A DNA stretch of 64,000 bases from Microbacterium pygmaeum (GTDB lineage: Bacteria > Actinomycetota > Actinomycetes > Actinomycetales > Microbacteriaceae), in assembly GCF_900100885.1 (NCBI RefSeq), contig NZ_LT629692.1, forward strand, positions 3,038,001-3,102,000, written 5' to 3'. The notes below the pieces were generated by a model, which worked only from the letters and a program-made list of their open reading frames with translations, was not told the origin of the DNA and made no database searches. Below, one piece after another: positions 18,261-26,474 of this stretch (positions are counted from its first letter, which is position 1; each line of letters begins with the position of its first letter). The translations under genes were made by a program, and so were the position numbers.

Positions 18261-19753
18261 TTCGCCACCGCCTTTCGCGAGGCGCGCGGAGTGCGCGCGG
18301 ACAGAGCCGGAGCGGATGCGGCGGATGCCAGGTACGCCGCCAGCCCGTGGCGGCCGCCCTCACGGCCGTAGCCGGATTCCTTGTACCCGCCGAACGGCGA
18401 GGCCGGGTCGAACCGGTTGAACGTGTTCGCCCAGACCACGCCCGCCCGCAGCTTGTCCGCGACAGCGAGGATGCGGCTGCCCTTGTCGCTCCAGATGCCG
18501 GCGGAGAGCCCGTAGGGGGTGTTGTTCGCCTTGGCGATCGCTTCGGCCGGGGTGCGGAAGGTGAGCACCGACAGCACCGGGCCGAAGATCTCGTCCCTCG
18601 CGATGCGGTGACTGGCCTGCACGTTCGTGAAGATCGTGGGCGCGAACCAGAAGCCGTTCTCGGGGATGACGCAGTCGGCGCTCCAGCGCTCGGCCCCCTC
18701 TTCCTCCCCGATCTTCGACAGCGCGCGGATGCGGTCCAGCTGGGCCCGGGAGTTGATCGCGCCGATGTCGCTGTTCTTGTCGAGCGGGTCGCCCAGCCGC
18801 AACGTGGAGAGACGTTCCTTGAGGCGGTCGACGACCTCGTCGTGGATGTTCTCCTGCACCAGCAACCGGCTGCCTGCGCAGCACACGTGCCCCTGGTTGA
18901 AGAAGATGCCGTTGACGATGCCCTCGATCGCCTGATCGATCGGCGCGTCATCGAACACGATGTTGGCGGCCTTGCCGCCGAGCTCCAGGGTCAGCTTCTT
19001 CCCGGAACCCGCGACCTCCTTCGCGATCGCACGACCGACCCCCGTCGATCCGGTGAAGGCGACCTTGTCGATGCCGGGGTGCGAGACGAGGGCGGCGCCG
19101 GTCGGCCCCGCGCCGGTGACGATGTTGACCACCCCGGGTGGGAGGTCGGCCTGCTGCAGGATCTCGGCGAAGATGAGAGCGGACAGGGGCGTGGTCTCGG
19201 CCGGCTTGAGAACCACCGTGTTGCCCGCCGCGAGGGCGGGTGCGATCTTCCAGGCCAGCATGAGCAGGGGGAAGTTCCACGGGATGACCTGCCCGGCGAC
19301 GCCGAGGGCACGCGGTGCGGCGCCGAGGCCGGCGTAGTCGAGCTTGTCCGCCCAGCCGGCGTAGTAGAAGAACCAGGCGGCCACCAGCGGCACGTCCACG
19401 TCGCGGCTCTCCTTGATGGGCTTGCCGTTGTCGAGGCTCTCGGCGACCGCCAGTTCGCGGGCGCGTTCCTGAACGAGGCGCGCGATGCGGAACAGGTACT
19501 TGCCGCGATCGCGGCCGGACATCCGCGACCAGCTGCGATCGTAGGCGCGGCGAGCCGCAGTCACGGCGCGGTCGACATCGGCCTCGCTCGCGGCGGAGAT
19601 GGTCGCGATGTGCGACTCGTCGGCGGGAGAGATCGTGGCGAAGCTCTCACCGGTGCCCTCGACGAAGTCGCCGTCGATGAACAGTCCGTACGAGTCCCGC
19701 AGACGCAGGATGCTCCGCGACTCGGGCGCGGGTGCGTATTCGAGAAAGCTCAT
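18257..19753 (-). CDS. Aldehyde dehydrogenase (catalytic subunit)
   Basis: NAD(P)-dependent oxidation of an aldehyde to an acid. 498 residues with IPWNFPL (157-163), the FTGSTGVGR loop (233-241), general base E257 in LELGGK and nucleophile C291/C292 in GHVCCAGSR. The start is set at ATG 19753 because GGAG lies five to six bases upstream; earlier in-frame codons overlap deoC and include a dispersed repeat. It is sandwiched between deoC and the truncated ALDH partner, so the likely substrate is acetaldehyde released by deoxyribose-phosphate aldolase, or another short aldehyde. Confidence 0.88.
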   Translation of the reverse strand: MSFLEYAPAPESRSILRLRDSYGLFIDGDFVEGTGESFATISPADESHIATISAASEADVDRAVTAARRAYDRSWSRMSGRDRGKYLFRIARLVQERARELAVAESLDNGKPIKESRDVDVPLVAAWFFYYAGWADKLDYAGLGAAPRALGVAGQVIPWNFPLLMLAWKIAPALAAGNTVVLKPAETTPLSALIFAEILQQADLPPGVVNIVTGAGPTGAALVSHPGIDKVAFTGSTGVGRAIAKEVAGSGKKLTLELGGKAANIVFDDAPIDQAIEGIVNGIFFNQGHVCCAGSRLLVQENIHDEVVDRLKERLSTLRLGDPLDKNSDIGAINSRAQLDRIRALSKIGEEEGAERWSADCVIPENGFWFAPTIFTNVQASHRIARDEIFGPVLSVLTFRTPAEAIAKANNTPYGLSAGIWSDKGSRILAVADKLRAGVVWANTFNRFDPASPFGGYKESGYGREGGRHGLAAYLASAASAPALSARTPRASRKAVAK

Positions 19754-19765
19754 CTGTGCTCCTTC

Positions 19766-19785
19766 GGTTGCTGAGCCTGTCGAAG
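19766..19785. repeat. Short dispersed repeat in deoC-ALDH junction
   Basis: The segment reading GGTTGCTGAGCCTGTCGAAG on the plus strand fills the 34-base gap between deoC and the ALDH start. It resembles a short element I associate with many actinobacterial genomes (consensus near GGTCCCTGAGCCTGTCGAAG); recall, not a search. Confidence 0.45.
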
Positions 19786-19787
19786 CA

Positions 19788-20795
19788 TCAGTCAATGGTC
19801 ACGTAGTCGGCGCCGGAGTAATGACCCGAGCGCAGCTTCTGCCGCTGCAGCAGCACGTCGTTCAGCAGGCTCGATGCGCCGTAGCGGAACAGGTGGGGCT
19901 GCAGCCACTCCTCGCCCACCGTCTCGGCGACGGTGACGAGATACTTGATCGCATCCTTCGAGGTGCGGATGCCACCGGCCGGCTTTACCCCGATCTTCTC
20001 GCCGGTCGCGCGGTACCAGTCCCGGACCACCTCGAGCATCAGCAGCGTCGTCGGCAGGGTTGCCGCAGGCTGCACCTTGCCGGTCGAGGTCTTGATGAAG
20101 TCGCCGCCGGCGAGGATCGCGAGCCATGACGCCCGTTTGATGTTGTCGTACGTGGTCAGCTCGCCGGTCTCCAGGATCACCTTGAGCGAGGCGGAGGTCC
20201 CGTCCGCCCGACGGCACGCCTGCTTGACGCGGGCGATCTGGTCGAACACCAGCCCGTACCGGCCGGCCAGGAAGGCGCCGCGGTCGATCACCATGTCGAT
20301 CTCGTCGGCACCTGCAGCGACCGCCTCCGCGGTGTCGGCCAGCTTGATCTCCAGCGACGCGCGGCCGCTCGGGAAGGCGGTGGCCACCGCCGCGACGGAG
20401 ACGAGCCCGGCATCCGGGTCGCCGTGCGCGTCGCCGAGGGCCAGGACCGCGAAGGGCACCATGTCGCCGTACACGCAGACCGCCGCCACCCGTGGGCAGG
20501 TCGGGTCGGCGGCATCCGGGATCAGCGCCTTGGCAACCAGCGAGCGCACCTTCCCCGGGGTGTCCGCGCCCTCCAGCGTCGTGAGGTCGATGAGTTCGAT
20601 GATCTTGTCCAGGGCCCAGGCCTTGGAGGTGGTCTTGATCGAACGCGTGCCGAGCGCCGCTGCCCGCTGCTCGAGGCCGACGGCGTCCACGCCGGGCAGC
20701 CCGTGCAGGTAGCGCCGCAGGGTGGTGTCGTCGGGCTGCCCGCCCAGCAGCTCGACGGCGCGTTCGGGCAGCGTCTGCACCTCGGTTCGGCTCAT
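19788..20795 (-). CDS. deoC: Deoxyribose-phosphate aldolase
   Basis: Splits 2-deoxyribose 5-phosphate into glyceraldehyde 3-phosphate and acetaldehyde in deoxynucleoside catabolism. Schiff-base lysine K235 sits in DFIKTSTGK, the second lysine K271 in GVKPAGGIRT and the catalytic acid D167 in DEIDMVID. At 335 residues it is longer than the 250-residue bacterial form and closer to the eukaryotic-like class with an N-terminal extension of about 60 residues. It is first of a three-gene operon with the split ALDH pair, which would remove its acetaldehyde product. ATG has GGGAG upstream. Confidence 0.93.
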   Translation of the reverse strand: MSRTEVQTLPERAVELLGGQPDDTTLRRYLHGLPGVDAVGLEQRAAALGTRSIKTTSKAWALDKIIELIDLTTLEGADTPGKVRSLVAKALIPDAADPTCPRVAAVCVYGDMVPFAVLALGDAHGDPDAGLVSVAAVATAFPSGRASLEIKLADTAEAVAAGADEIDMVIDRGAFLAGRYGLVFDQIARVKQACRRADGTSASLKVILETGELTTYDNIKRASWLAILAGGDFIKTSTGKVQPAATLPTTLLMLEVVRDWYRATGEKIGVKPAGGIRTSKDAIKYLVTVAETVGEEWLQPHLFRYGASSLLNDVLLQRQKLRSGHYSGADYVTID

Positions 20796-20841
20796 CGCTC
20801 TCCCTCTCTGCTTCGATGTGTGGATCGGGTGAGCCGGAAGC

Positions 20842-21222
20842 TCACTCGCTCGCGCGTGGATTCCTTCGCTCGGCCATCCGCTGGTGGCGCAGGAGCACGA
20901 TCACGCCGATTCCGACGACCACCGCGAAGGCGATCGTCAAGGCGGTGAACGCGAACCAGTTCGAGTCCAGCGCCAGCACGAGGCCCGCCGAGATCACCGC
21001 GATCGCGGCGGCGGCCAGCTTCGATCCGAACTTCAAGCCTACCCCGGGGGTCAGCCCACCGGCAGGGGCGTCGTCCCTGGCAAGGATGAGGTCGGCGAAC
21101 GCGTCGAGGGTCGCGAGGAGCGCCGCGGAGTAGGCGACCGCGCAGCCCAGCGCACCCCAGAGGTTCACCGGCTTGGCCGACACCGCGGCGTCGGCGAGGA
21201 GGATCAGCGATGCGGCATCCAC
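20842..21222 (-). CDS. Small membrane protein, unknown function
   Basis: 126 residues with three predicted membrane helices (about 20-45, 67-85 and 89-111) and a basic C-terminal tail. GTG start is six bases after TACGAT and has no Shine-Dalgarno, so it is predicted leaderless even though the gene lies only 21 bases after the previous operon member. Family not recognised. Confidence 0.6.
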   Translation of the reverse strand: MDAASLILLADAAVSAKPVNLWGALGCAVAYSAALLATLDAFADLILARDDAPAGGLTPGVGLKFGSKLAAAAIAVISAGLVLALDSNWFAFTALTIAFAVVVGIGVIVLLRHQRMAERRNPRASE

Positions 21223-21243
21223 GCCTCGATCGTAGGCGCTGCC

Positions 21244-21999
21244 TCACGCAGGGTCTACGGGATCGTTCCCGGTGACGGGCGTACCGCGAGGCGCCAGCAG
21301 GAGCTCCACGAATGCGTCGGGCGTCATCCCTCGGCGGGCGGCTTCGGCCTCCAGGCGCGCGCTTGAGGCGTCCGACAGGCTCGCTCGCGGCCGAGGAGCG
21401 CGAAGCAGCAGCGAGATCACCGGCACGATGACCGCGCCGAGCGCGGCGAGGATCGCGAAGACTCCGAGGAATCGTCCGAACGCGTCGCCCTCGATCGTGT
21501 CGGACCACCAGATGACGTACACGGTCATGGCCAGGACGACCGCGAACAGCAGCAGCGTGACCCCGAGTCCGATCCGCACGACGGCCTGTTGCCGATCCGC
21601 CAGGAGCAGCAGAAGCGAGGCGAATGCGAACGCCGCCGACAGCGCGACGCCCGTCCACACGAGACGCGAGAGGGCGACCCACAGATCCCCGTAGTCGCCG
21701 TCGTACCAGGTCATCCAGACCACGCCGATGGCCGCGAGGACGGCGATCGCCGCGCCGATCATCCCGAAGATCTGCGCCCGCCTCCCGACCAGCGCCGCGC
21801 AGCACAGGACCGCGACGCTGAACGCCCCGACGACGGCCGTGGTTCCCACCACTCGTCCGGCCTCAGGGCCGAGCGAGCCGCCCAGCAGCACGATGATGCC
21901 GCCCAGCGCCGCCAACCCGAACGAGGCGATGATGACGGTGACCACCACGCGTCGGAACATCCGCACCGGTCGCCTCGGCGCCGTCCGCTCGGTCGTCAT
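21244..21999 (-). CDS. Multi-helix membrane protein, unknown function
   Basis: 251 residues: seven or so hydrophobic helices in residues 18-205, then a short soluble tail. The tail contains RLEAEAARRGMTPDAFVELLL, which looks like a small ribbon-helix-helix or dimerisation helix pair. The ATG overlaps the ribF stop (ATGA, 21996-21999). No family recognised; the coupling to ribF is positional only. Confidence 0.65.
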   Translation of the reverse strand: MTTERTAPRRPVRMFRRVVVTVIIASFGLAALGGIIVLLGGSLGPEAGRVVGTTAVVGAFSVAVLCCAALVGRRAQIFGMIGAAIAVLAAIGVVWMTWYDGDYGDLWVALSRLVWTGVALSAAFAFASLLLLLADRQQAVVRIGLGVTLLLFAVVLAMTVYVIWWSDTIEGDAFGRFLGVFAILAALGAVIVPVISLLLRAPRPRASLSDASSARLEAEAARRGMTPDAFVELLLAPRGTPVTGNDPVDPA

Positions 22000-22955
22000 G
22001 TGAGGGCCCTCCGCACGCTGCGCACGTCGTCGGACATCTGCTCGATCAGCCGCTCGACGCCCTCGAAGGCGACCATCCCGCGGATGCGGTCCACGAACTG
22101 GATCTCGACGCGGTGCCCGTACAGGTCGAGATCGGTCTCGTCCAGGACGTACGCCTCCACCTGGCGCACCTCGATGTCGTCGAACGTGGGATTCAGGCCG
22201 ACCGAGATGGCCGCCGAGTATCGCACCCCCGAGCGCAGTCCGTCGGCGGATCCCTCGTCGATGAGCCAGCCGGCGTAGACGCCGTCGGCGGGGACGAAGC
22301 CCTCGAGCTGGGGTGAGAGGTTCGCCGTTGGGAAGCCCAGCTCGCGGCCGCGCTTGAGTCCGTGCACGACCTCGCCCCACACGGAGGCGGGTCGGCCGAG
22401 GAGTTTCGCCGCCGCGCTCACATCGCCCGCGGTGAGCAGTTCTCTGATCCAGGTGGAGGACACCCGGCGACCCGCCTCGATCGCACGGACATCATCGATG
22501 ACGTCCACGTCGAAGCCGAATTCCGTACCCAGCTCGCGCAGGACCTCCGGGTTGCCTGCGCCGCCGCGGCCGAACCGGAAATCGCCGCCGACCAGCACGA
22601 TGCGCGCACCGAGCGCTTCGACCAGGACGTGCTGGACGAATTCCCGCGCGGTCAGATCGGCGAGCGCTTCGTCGAAGTGGAGCATCAGCGTCGCGTCGAT
22701 GCCCGTCTCGGCGAGCAGCTGCAGCTTCTGGGTCACGCCGATCAGGCTCACCGGGCAGATCTCGGGGCGGAGGACAGCGAGGGGGTTGCGGTCGAACGTG
22801 ACGGCGACGACGCGCGCTCGGCCCGTCGCAGCCTCGACACGGGCGCGGTCGATGACGGCCCGGTGACCGGAATGCACGCCGTCGAACTTGCCGATGGCCA
22901 CGACCGAGGGCCCGAACCCGGCGGGGATCTCCGCGGGGTCGCGGAAGACGATCAC
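21996..22955 (-). CDS. ribF: Bifunctional riboflavin kinase/FAD synthetase
   Basis: Makes FMN and then FAD from riboflavin in the cytosol. Residues 1-185 form the adenylyltransferase domain (GKFDGVHSGHRAVI near 22, with the HxGH nucleotide motif, and VSSTWIRELL). The kinase domain follows (GRPASVWGEVVHG, GFPTANL, the PTF segment in SVGLNPTFDD). 319 residues is normal. GTG start overlaps the stop of the upstream membrane protein gene (GTGA). The location downstream of truB in an operon with small membrane proteins is common in actinobacteria. Confidence 0.93.
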   Translation of the reverse strand: MIVFRDPAEIPAGFGPSVVAIGKFDGVHSGHRAVIDRARVEAATGRARVVAVTFDRNPLAVLRPEICPVSLIGVTQKLQLLAETGIDATLMLHFDEALADLTAREFVQHVLVEALGARIVLVGGDFRFGRGGAGNPEVLRELGTEFGFDVDVIDDVRAIEAGRRVSSTWIRELLTAGDVSAAAKLLGRPASVWGEVVHGLKRGRELGFPTANLSPQLEGFVPADGVYAGWLIDEGSADGLRSGVRYSAAISVGLNPTFDDIEVRQVEAYVLDETDLDLYGHRVEIQFVDRIRGMVAFEGVERLIEQMSDDVRSVRRALT

Positions 22956-23407
22956 GGGGCCACGGTTCTCTCGGCCCGCACGGCGGTGGTTCCCGCACCC
23001 GCATCGGCTGGCCGGTGGGTCATCAGCCACCAGATGCCGAAGAACGGCAGGACGAGCGGAACGAACAGGTACCCCATGCCGAACCACGACCAGACGGTCG
23101 GGTGGGCGAACAGGTCGGGCAGGACCAGGCTCAGTGTCCCGATGATCAGCACGCCGGCCAGTTCGAAGCAGATCGCGATCCAGGCCGTGAGGTACCAGCC
23201 CTTCGACCCGGCGAAGACGAGGGCGAGCGTGGCGATGATGTACACCACGGCGCTCAGCGCGGAGAGCGTGTAGGCCAGGGGAGCCTCGTCGAACCGCTGC
23301 GCGATCTGCACGAACGAGCGCCCGGTGGCGGCCAGGGCCATGATCGCGTAGACGACGACGAGGACACGTCCGATACCGGTCATCCGTGTGCGGGAAGGAG
23401 TCGACAT
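22952..23407 (-). CDS. Four-helix membrane protein, unknown function
   Basis: 151 residues with four membrane helices (about 13-28, 46-67, 73-95 and 108-128) and a polar C-terminus. It overlaps ribF by four bases. Upstream, TATCAT lies nine bases before the ATG, so a very short leader is likely; a 78-base gap separates it from the previous operon gene. Not recognised beyond a tetraspan layout. Confidence 0.65.
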   Translation of the reverse strand: MSTPSRTRMTGIGRVLVVVYAIMALAATGRSFVQIAQRFDEAPLAYTLSALSAVVYIIATLALVFAGSKGWYLTAWIAICFELAGVLIIGTLSLVLPDLFAHPTVWSWFGMGYLFVPLVLPFFGIWWLMTHRPADAGAGTTAVRAERTVAP

Positions 23408-23485
23408 AGCTCGTCAATGATAGGCCGGATGCCGCGCCCCCGCGGCGCCGCCGAGCCCGGACCGCCCCCGTCCCGAGCGTGGGAC

Positions 23486-23854
23486 TCAGGCGATCTGGAC
23501 GGTCCAGATCGCGAACATCCGCCAGACCATGATGGCCACCGCGAGCGCGGCGATGCCCATGATCACGGTGCTCCAGCGACTGCGTTCCAGCAGCGCCCAG
23601 GCGACCGAGGCCGGCGGAAGCAGGGCGGCCGAGACGAGGTAGACCCAGAACTCCAGCAGACTTCCCGTCGGCGGGTTGCCGACGAGCGGCGCGACGACGG
23701 CCACGACGATCTGCGCGATCAGCAGCAGTTCGAGCAGCGCCAGGCCGCCCACGCTGAGATCGCTGGGGCGACGGCCGGCGAGTCCGAGGATGATGCACAG
23801 CAGGCCCGCCGCTGCGGCGACGATCACCTGCACAAGCGTGAACCACAGGATCAC
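23486..23854 (-). CDS. Small membrane protein coupled to truB
   Basis: 122 residues, mostly hydrophobic, with four helices and few charges. GTG start overlaps the truB stop (GTGA, 23851-23854), so it is coupled to truB. No family recognised. Confidence 0.65.
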   Translation of the reverse strand: MILWFTLVQVIVAAAAGLLCIILGLAGRRPSDLSVGGLALLELLLIAQIVVAVVAPLVGNPPTGSLLEFWVYLVSAALLPPASVAWALLERSRWSTVIMGIAALAVAIMVWRMFAIWTVQIA

Positions 23855-24798
23855 GAAGCGACCTCCTGCGGCATGTTCATGGCGCTCTTGATGTCCTCGC
23901 CGCGCCGCTCGACGATGCCGACCAGGACACCGTCGGCATCGATGGCGGCGGCCGGCCGGTTCCGCTGATCCGGATCCAACCGCGCAGCGGCCCCCGCCAG
24001 ACGCTTGCCGTGCCGGAGGTCGCGCGCCTCGTCGGCGGAGACGGAGACGACACCCAGCACCGCCGATGCCGCCTCACCCGGCGACAGCAGCGGATGGGTC
24101 GCCAGGTCCTCCAGAGTCGCCGCACCGGCGACGGCGAACGGCCCGATCCGCGTACGGCGCAGGGCGGTCAGATGGCCGCCGACACCCAACGCGGCGCCGA
24201 GATCGCGCGCCAGCGCGCGGATGTAGGTGCCGCTGGTGCAGTCGACCACGACGTCCAGGTCGAGGAACTCCGCGAGAGGCTCCCCGGTCCCTGATCCGTC
24301 AGACCCGGTCCCTGAACCTGCCGACGGGCGGCGATGCCCCCGCACGTCGAATCGCGAGACGGTGACCTCGCGTGCCGCGAGCTCGACCTCTTCGCCTGCC
24401 CGGGCCAGATCGTACGCGCGCCTGCCGGCGACCTTGATCGCCGACACGCGGCTGGGCACCTGCGAGATGGTGCCGGTGAGCTCGGAGATCCGAGCGGCCA
24501 CAGCCGCGAGGCTCACGGCCGCAGCATCCGTCCTCGTCTGGATCTCTCCGTCGGCGTCGTCGGTGTCGGTGATCGCTCCGAGCCGGATCGTCGCCTCGTA
24601 CGTCTTGTCCAGGCCCACCACATATGTCAGGAGCCGCGTCGCGCCGTCCACGCCGAGCACGAGCAGGCCGGTCGCCATCGGGTCCAGCGTGCCGGCGTGA
24701 CCGATCTTGCGCGTCCCCAGCGCCCGTCGCGCGCGCGCCACGACGTCGTGGCTGGTCATCCCACTCGGCTTGTCGACCAGCAGCACTCCGGCCGTCAT
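23851..24798 (-). CDS. truB: tRNA pseudouridine-55 synthase
   Basis: Converts U55 of the T-loop of tRNAs to pseudouridine. 315 residues with GVLLVDKPSGMTSHDVV at the N-terminus, catalytic Asp in HAGTLDPMATGLL (about 39), YEATIRLG and the CTSGTYIRALARDLG segment. A Gly/Ser-rich insert of about 15 residues (SAGSGTGSDGSGTGE) interrupts the region before FLDLDVVVDC; its DNA contains two GGTCCCTGA half-repeats. The ATG overlaps the stop of the uridine-kinase-like gene by one base. Part of the translation cluster split from rbfA by mutY. Confidence 0.93.
   Translation of the reverse strand: MTAGVLLVDKPSGMTSHDVVARARRALGTRKIGHAGTLDPMATGLLVLGVDGATRLLTYVVGLDKTYEATIRLGAITDTDDADGEIQTRTDAAAVSLAAVAARISELTGTISQVPSRVSAIKVAGRRAYDLARAGEEVELAAREVTVSRFDVRGHRRPSAGSGTGSDGSGTGEPLAEFLDLDVVVDCTSGTYIRALARDLGAALGVGGHLTALRRTRIGPFAVAGAATLEDLATHPLLSPGEAASAVLGVVSVSADEARDLRHGKRLAGAAARLDPDQRNRPAAAIDADGVLVGIVERRGEDIKSAMNMPQEVAS
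24284..24327. repeat. Degenerate repeat pair inside truB
   Basis: Two copies of CCCGGTCCCTGA, 22 bases apart, the second continuing ACCTGCCGACGGG. It resembles the dispersed element at 19766 and encodes the flexible Gly/Ser insert of TruB. Confidence 0.45.
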
Positions 24799-25484
24799 CA
24801 GCAGTAGTCCAGGAAGACGCGGCGAGGGTGCGCGAGGTCGGCGTTGTCGACGATGACGGATGCCTCGGCGCGAGGCCTGGCCTCCCGGAAGTACAGCGCC
24901 TGGCCGTCGCGGTACCGGGCGTTCGTCTCGGCAGCCGGATCCGGATCGGTGCCGTCGCGCAGCGCCATCCGCGCGAACGCGATCTCCTCGGGGACCTCGA
25001 GCCAGACCGACCAGTTCCAGACGCCCCGCAGCTCTGGACGGTTCGCGAAGATGCCGTCCACAATCAGCACCGCGTCGCGCGGAGCGGTCACCCACGCCGC
25101 TTCGACTGGGGAATCGCGCTGCAGGTCGAACGCGGCCAGCTGGAATCCGGTGGCCCCGCCGGTCTGCGCGCCGTCGCGGAACGGGTCGATCAGCACGCGC
25201 CGGAAGGTCGCGTAGTCGTAGGAATCGAGATAGAAGCCCTCGGGCGAGCGGCGGCCGCGGGCGTATCGCTCGGCGCGCGGACGGTGGAAGTCATCGAGCG
25301 AAGCGCGGTACACCGCGGAGCCGTCCTCGGCGACCACCTCTGCGAACGCGTCGGCGAAGGTCGACTTGCCCGCGCCGTCGACACCGTCCACGGCGAGGAT
25401 CACGCGCCCGCCGCGGTTGTTCTGCCGGACCTCGGAACGCAGGTCGCGCAGCAGAGAGGTGGCGGGGGTCGTGGGCAGTCGCAC
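24798..25484 (-). CDS. Uridine kinase-like P-loop kinase
   Basis: 228-residue nucleoside/metabolite kinase fold: Walker A GVDGAGKST near 34-42, DDFHRPR near 64, the YDYATFRR segment and VDGIFANRPEL (Walker B region). It resembles bacterial uridine/pantothenate-kinase-like proteins, but substrate is not established. GTG start is six bases after TAGGCT on the minus strand (leaderless). The promoter is head-to-head with that of mutY in a 37-base gap. First gene of the truB-ribF operon. Confidence 0.8.
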   Translation of the reverse strand: MRLPTTPATSLLRDLRSEVRQNNRGGRVILAVDGVDGAGKSTFADAFAEVVAEDGSAVYRASLDDFHRPRAERYARGRRSPEGFYLDSYDYATFRRVLIDPFRDGAQTGGATGFQLAAFDLQRDSPVEAAWVTAPRDAVLIVDGIFANRPELRGVWNWSVWLEVPEEIAFARMALRDGTDPDPAAETNARYRDGQALYFREARPRAEASVIVDNADLAHPRRVFLDYC

Positions 25485-25521
25485 CGTCCTAGCCTACGGT
25501 CGCCCGCATAGGCTGATCCGC
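25485..25521. promoter_or_regulatory. Divergent leaderless promoters of kinase and mutY
   Basis: The 37-base gap holds two facing -10 boxes: TAGGCT on the minus strand (25496-25491), six bases from the GTG, and TAGGCT on the plus strand (25509-25514), seven bases from the mutY ATG. Only 12 bases lie between them, so each -35 zone overlaps the other promoter. Confidence 0.7.
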
Positions 25522-26391
25522 ATGCCCGATCTCGCGACTCCGTTGATCGGGTGGTACCGCACGAATGCCCGAGACCTGCCGTGGCGGCATCCGGGATTCG
25601 GCGCGTGGGGAGTCCTCGTCAGCGAGTTCATGCTCCAGCAGACGCAGGTGAGTCGCGTCATCCCGCGCCTGGACGAGTGGCTCAGGCGGTGGCCGGATCC
25701 GGCCGCGCTCGCGGCCGACTCCCCTGCCGAGGCCGTGCGCCTGTGGGCGAACCTGGGCTACCCCCGGCGCGCGATCTGGTTGCACCGCGCGGCGGCCCAG
25801 ATCCGCGACCGGCACGACGGGGTCGTGCCCAGGGACGTCGAGGCGCTGCTCGCGCTGAGCGGGATCGGCGACTACACCGCGCGAGCGGTCGCCGTGTTCG
25901 CCTACGGCGACCGGCATCCCGTGGTCGACACGAACACGCGCCGGGTGATCGCGCGCGCCGTGGCCGGACGCGCCCAGCCCGGCCCCCCGGGTCGCCGGGA
26001 CCTGGCCGCGATGGACGCGCTCCTGCCCCCGGACGACGCAGAGGCGGCGGTGCTGAACGCGGCCACGATGGAACTCGGCGCGACGGTGTGCACTGCACGA
26101 GCGCCGAAATGCGACGCATGCCCGATCGCGCATGCGTGCGCCTGGCGGGCTGCCGGCTACCCCGACACCGGTGATGACCGACGCAGGCAGGCGCGGTACG
26201 AGGGCAGCGACCGGCAGGCGCGGGGTGCGGTGCTGAGACGACTGCGGGATGCCGGGGCCGACGGCATCCGGACGGACACCGTCCTGCCGGACTGGCCGGA
26301 CAGTCATCAGCGCGACCGCGCGCTCGCGACCCTCGCCGACGACGGTCTCATCGACCTCGACGGCGCGTTTGTCCGACTCCCCCGCGCGTGA
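25522..26391 (+). CDS. mutY: A/G-specific adenine DNA glycosylase
   Basis: Removes adenine mispaired with 8-oxoguanine. 289 residues with SEFMLQQTQV (catalytic Glu near 37), the helix-hairpin-helix LSGIGDYTARAV near 113, catalytic Asp in VVDTN near 138 and the 4Fe-4S cysteines in CTARAPKCDACPIAHAC (near 193-209). The C-terminal NUDT1-like recognition domain of longer MutY is absent, as is usual in Micrococcales. ATG is leaderless, seven bases after TAGGCT. It sits on the opposite strand between rbfA and the truB operon, breaking the usual translation cluster. Confidence 0.92.
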   Translation: MPDLATPLIGWYRTNARDLPWRHPGFGAWGVLVSEFMLQQTQVSRVIPRLDEWLRRWPDPAALAADSPAEAVRLWANLGYPRRAIWLHRAAAQIRDRHDGVVPRDVEALLALSGIGDYTARAVAVFAYGDRHPVVDTNTRRVIARAVAGRAQPGPPGRRDLAAMDALLPPDDAEAAVLNAATMELGATVCTARAPKCDACPIAHACAWRAAGYPDTGDDRRRQARYEGSDRQARGAVLRRLRDAGADGIRTDTVLPDWPDSHQRDRALATLADDGLIDLDGAFVRLPRA

Positions 26392-26401
26392 GCCTTCCGC
26401 T

Positions 26402-26473
26402 TCGTCGGAGGAACGCACGAATGTCGGAGGATCCGCGGCGAATCCTCCGACACTCGTGAAATCCTCCGACGGA
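26402..26473. repeat. Palindromic intergenic repeat, family 2, copy A
   Basis: Near-perfect large hairpin. The inner stem is CACGAxTGTCGGAGGAT facing ATCCTCCGACAxTCGTG; the outer stem is CGTCGGAGGA facing TCCTCCGACGG. It fills the gap between convergent mutY and rbfA, so it may terminate both. A diverged copy is at 36843-36920. Confidence 0.75.
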
Positions 26474-26474
26474 A

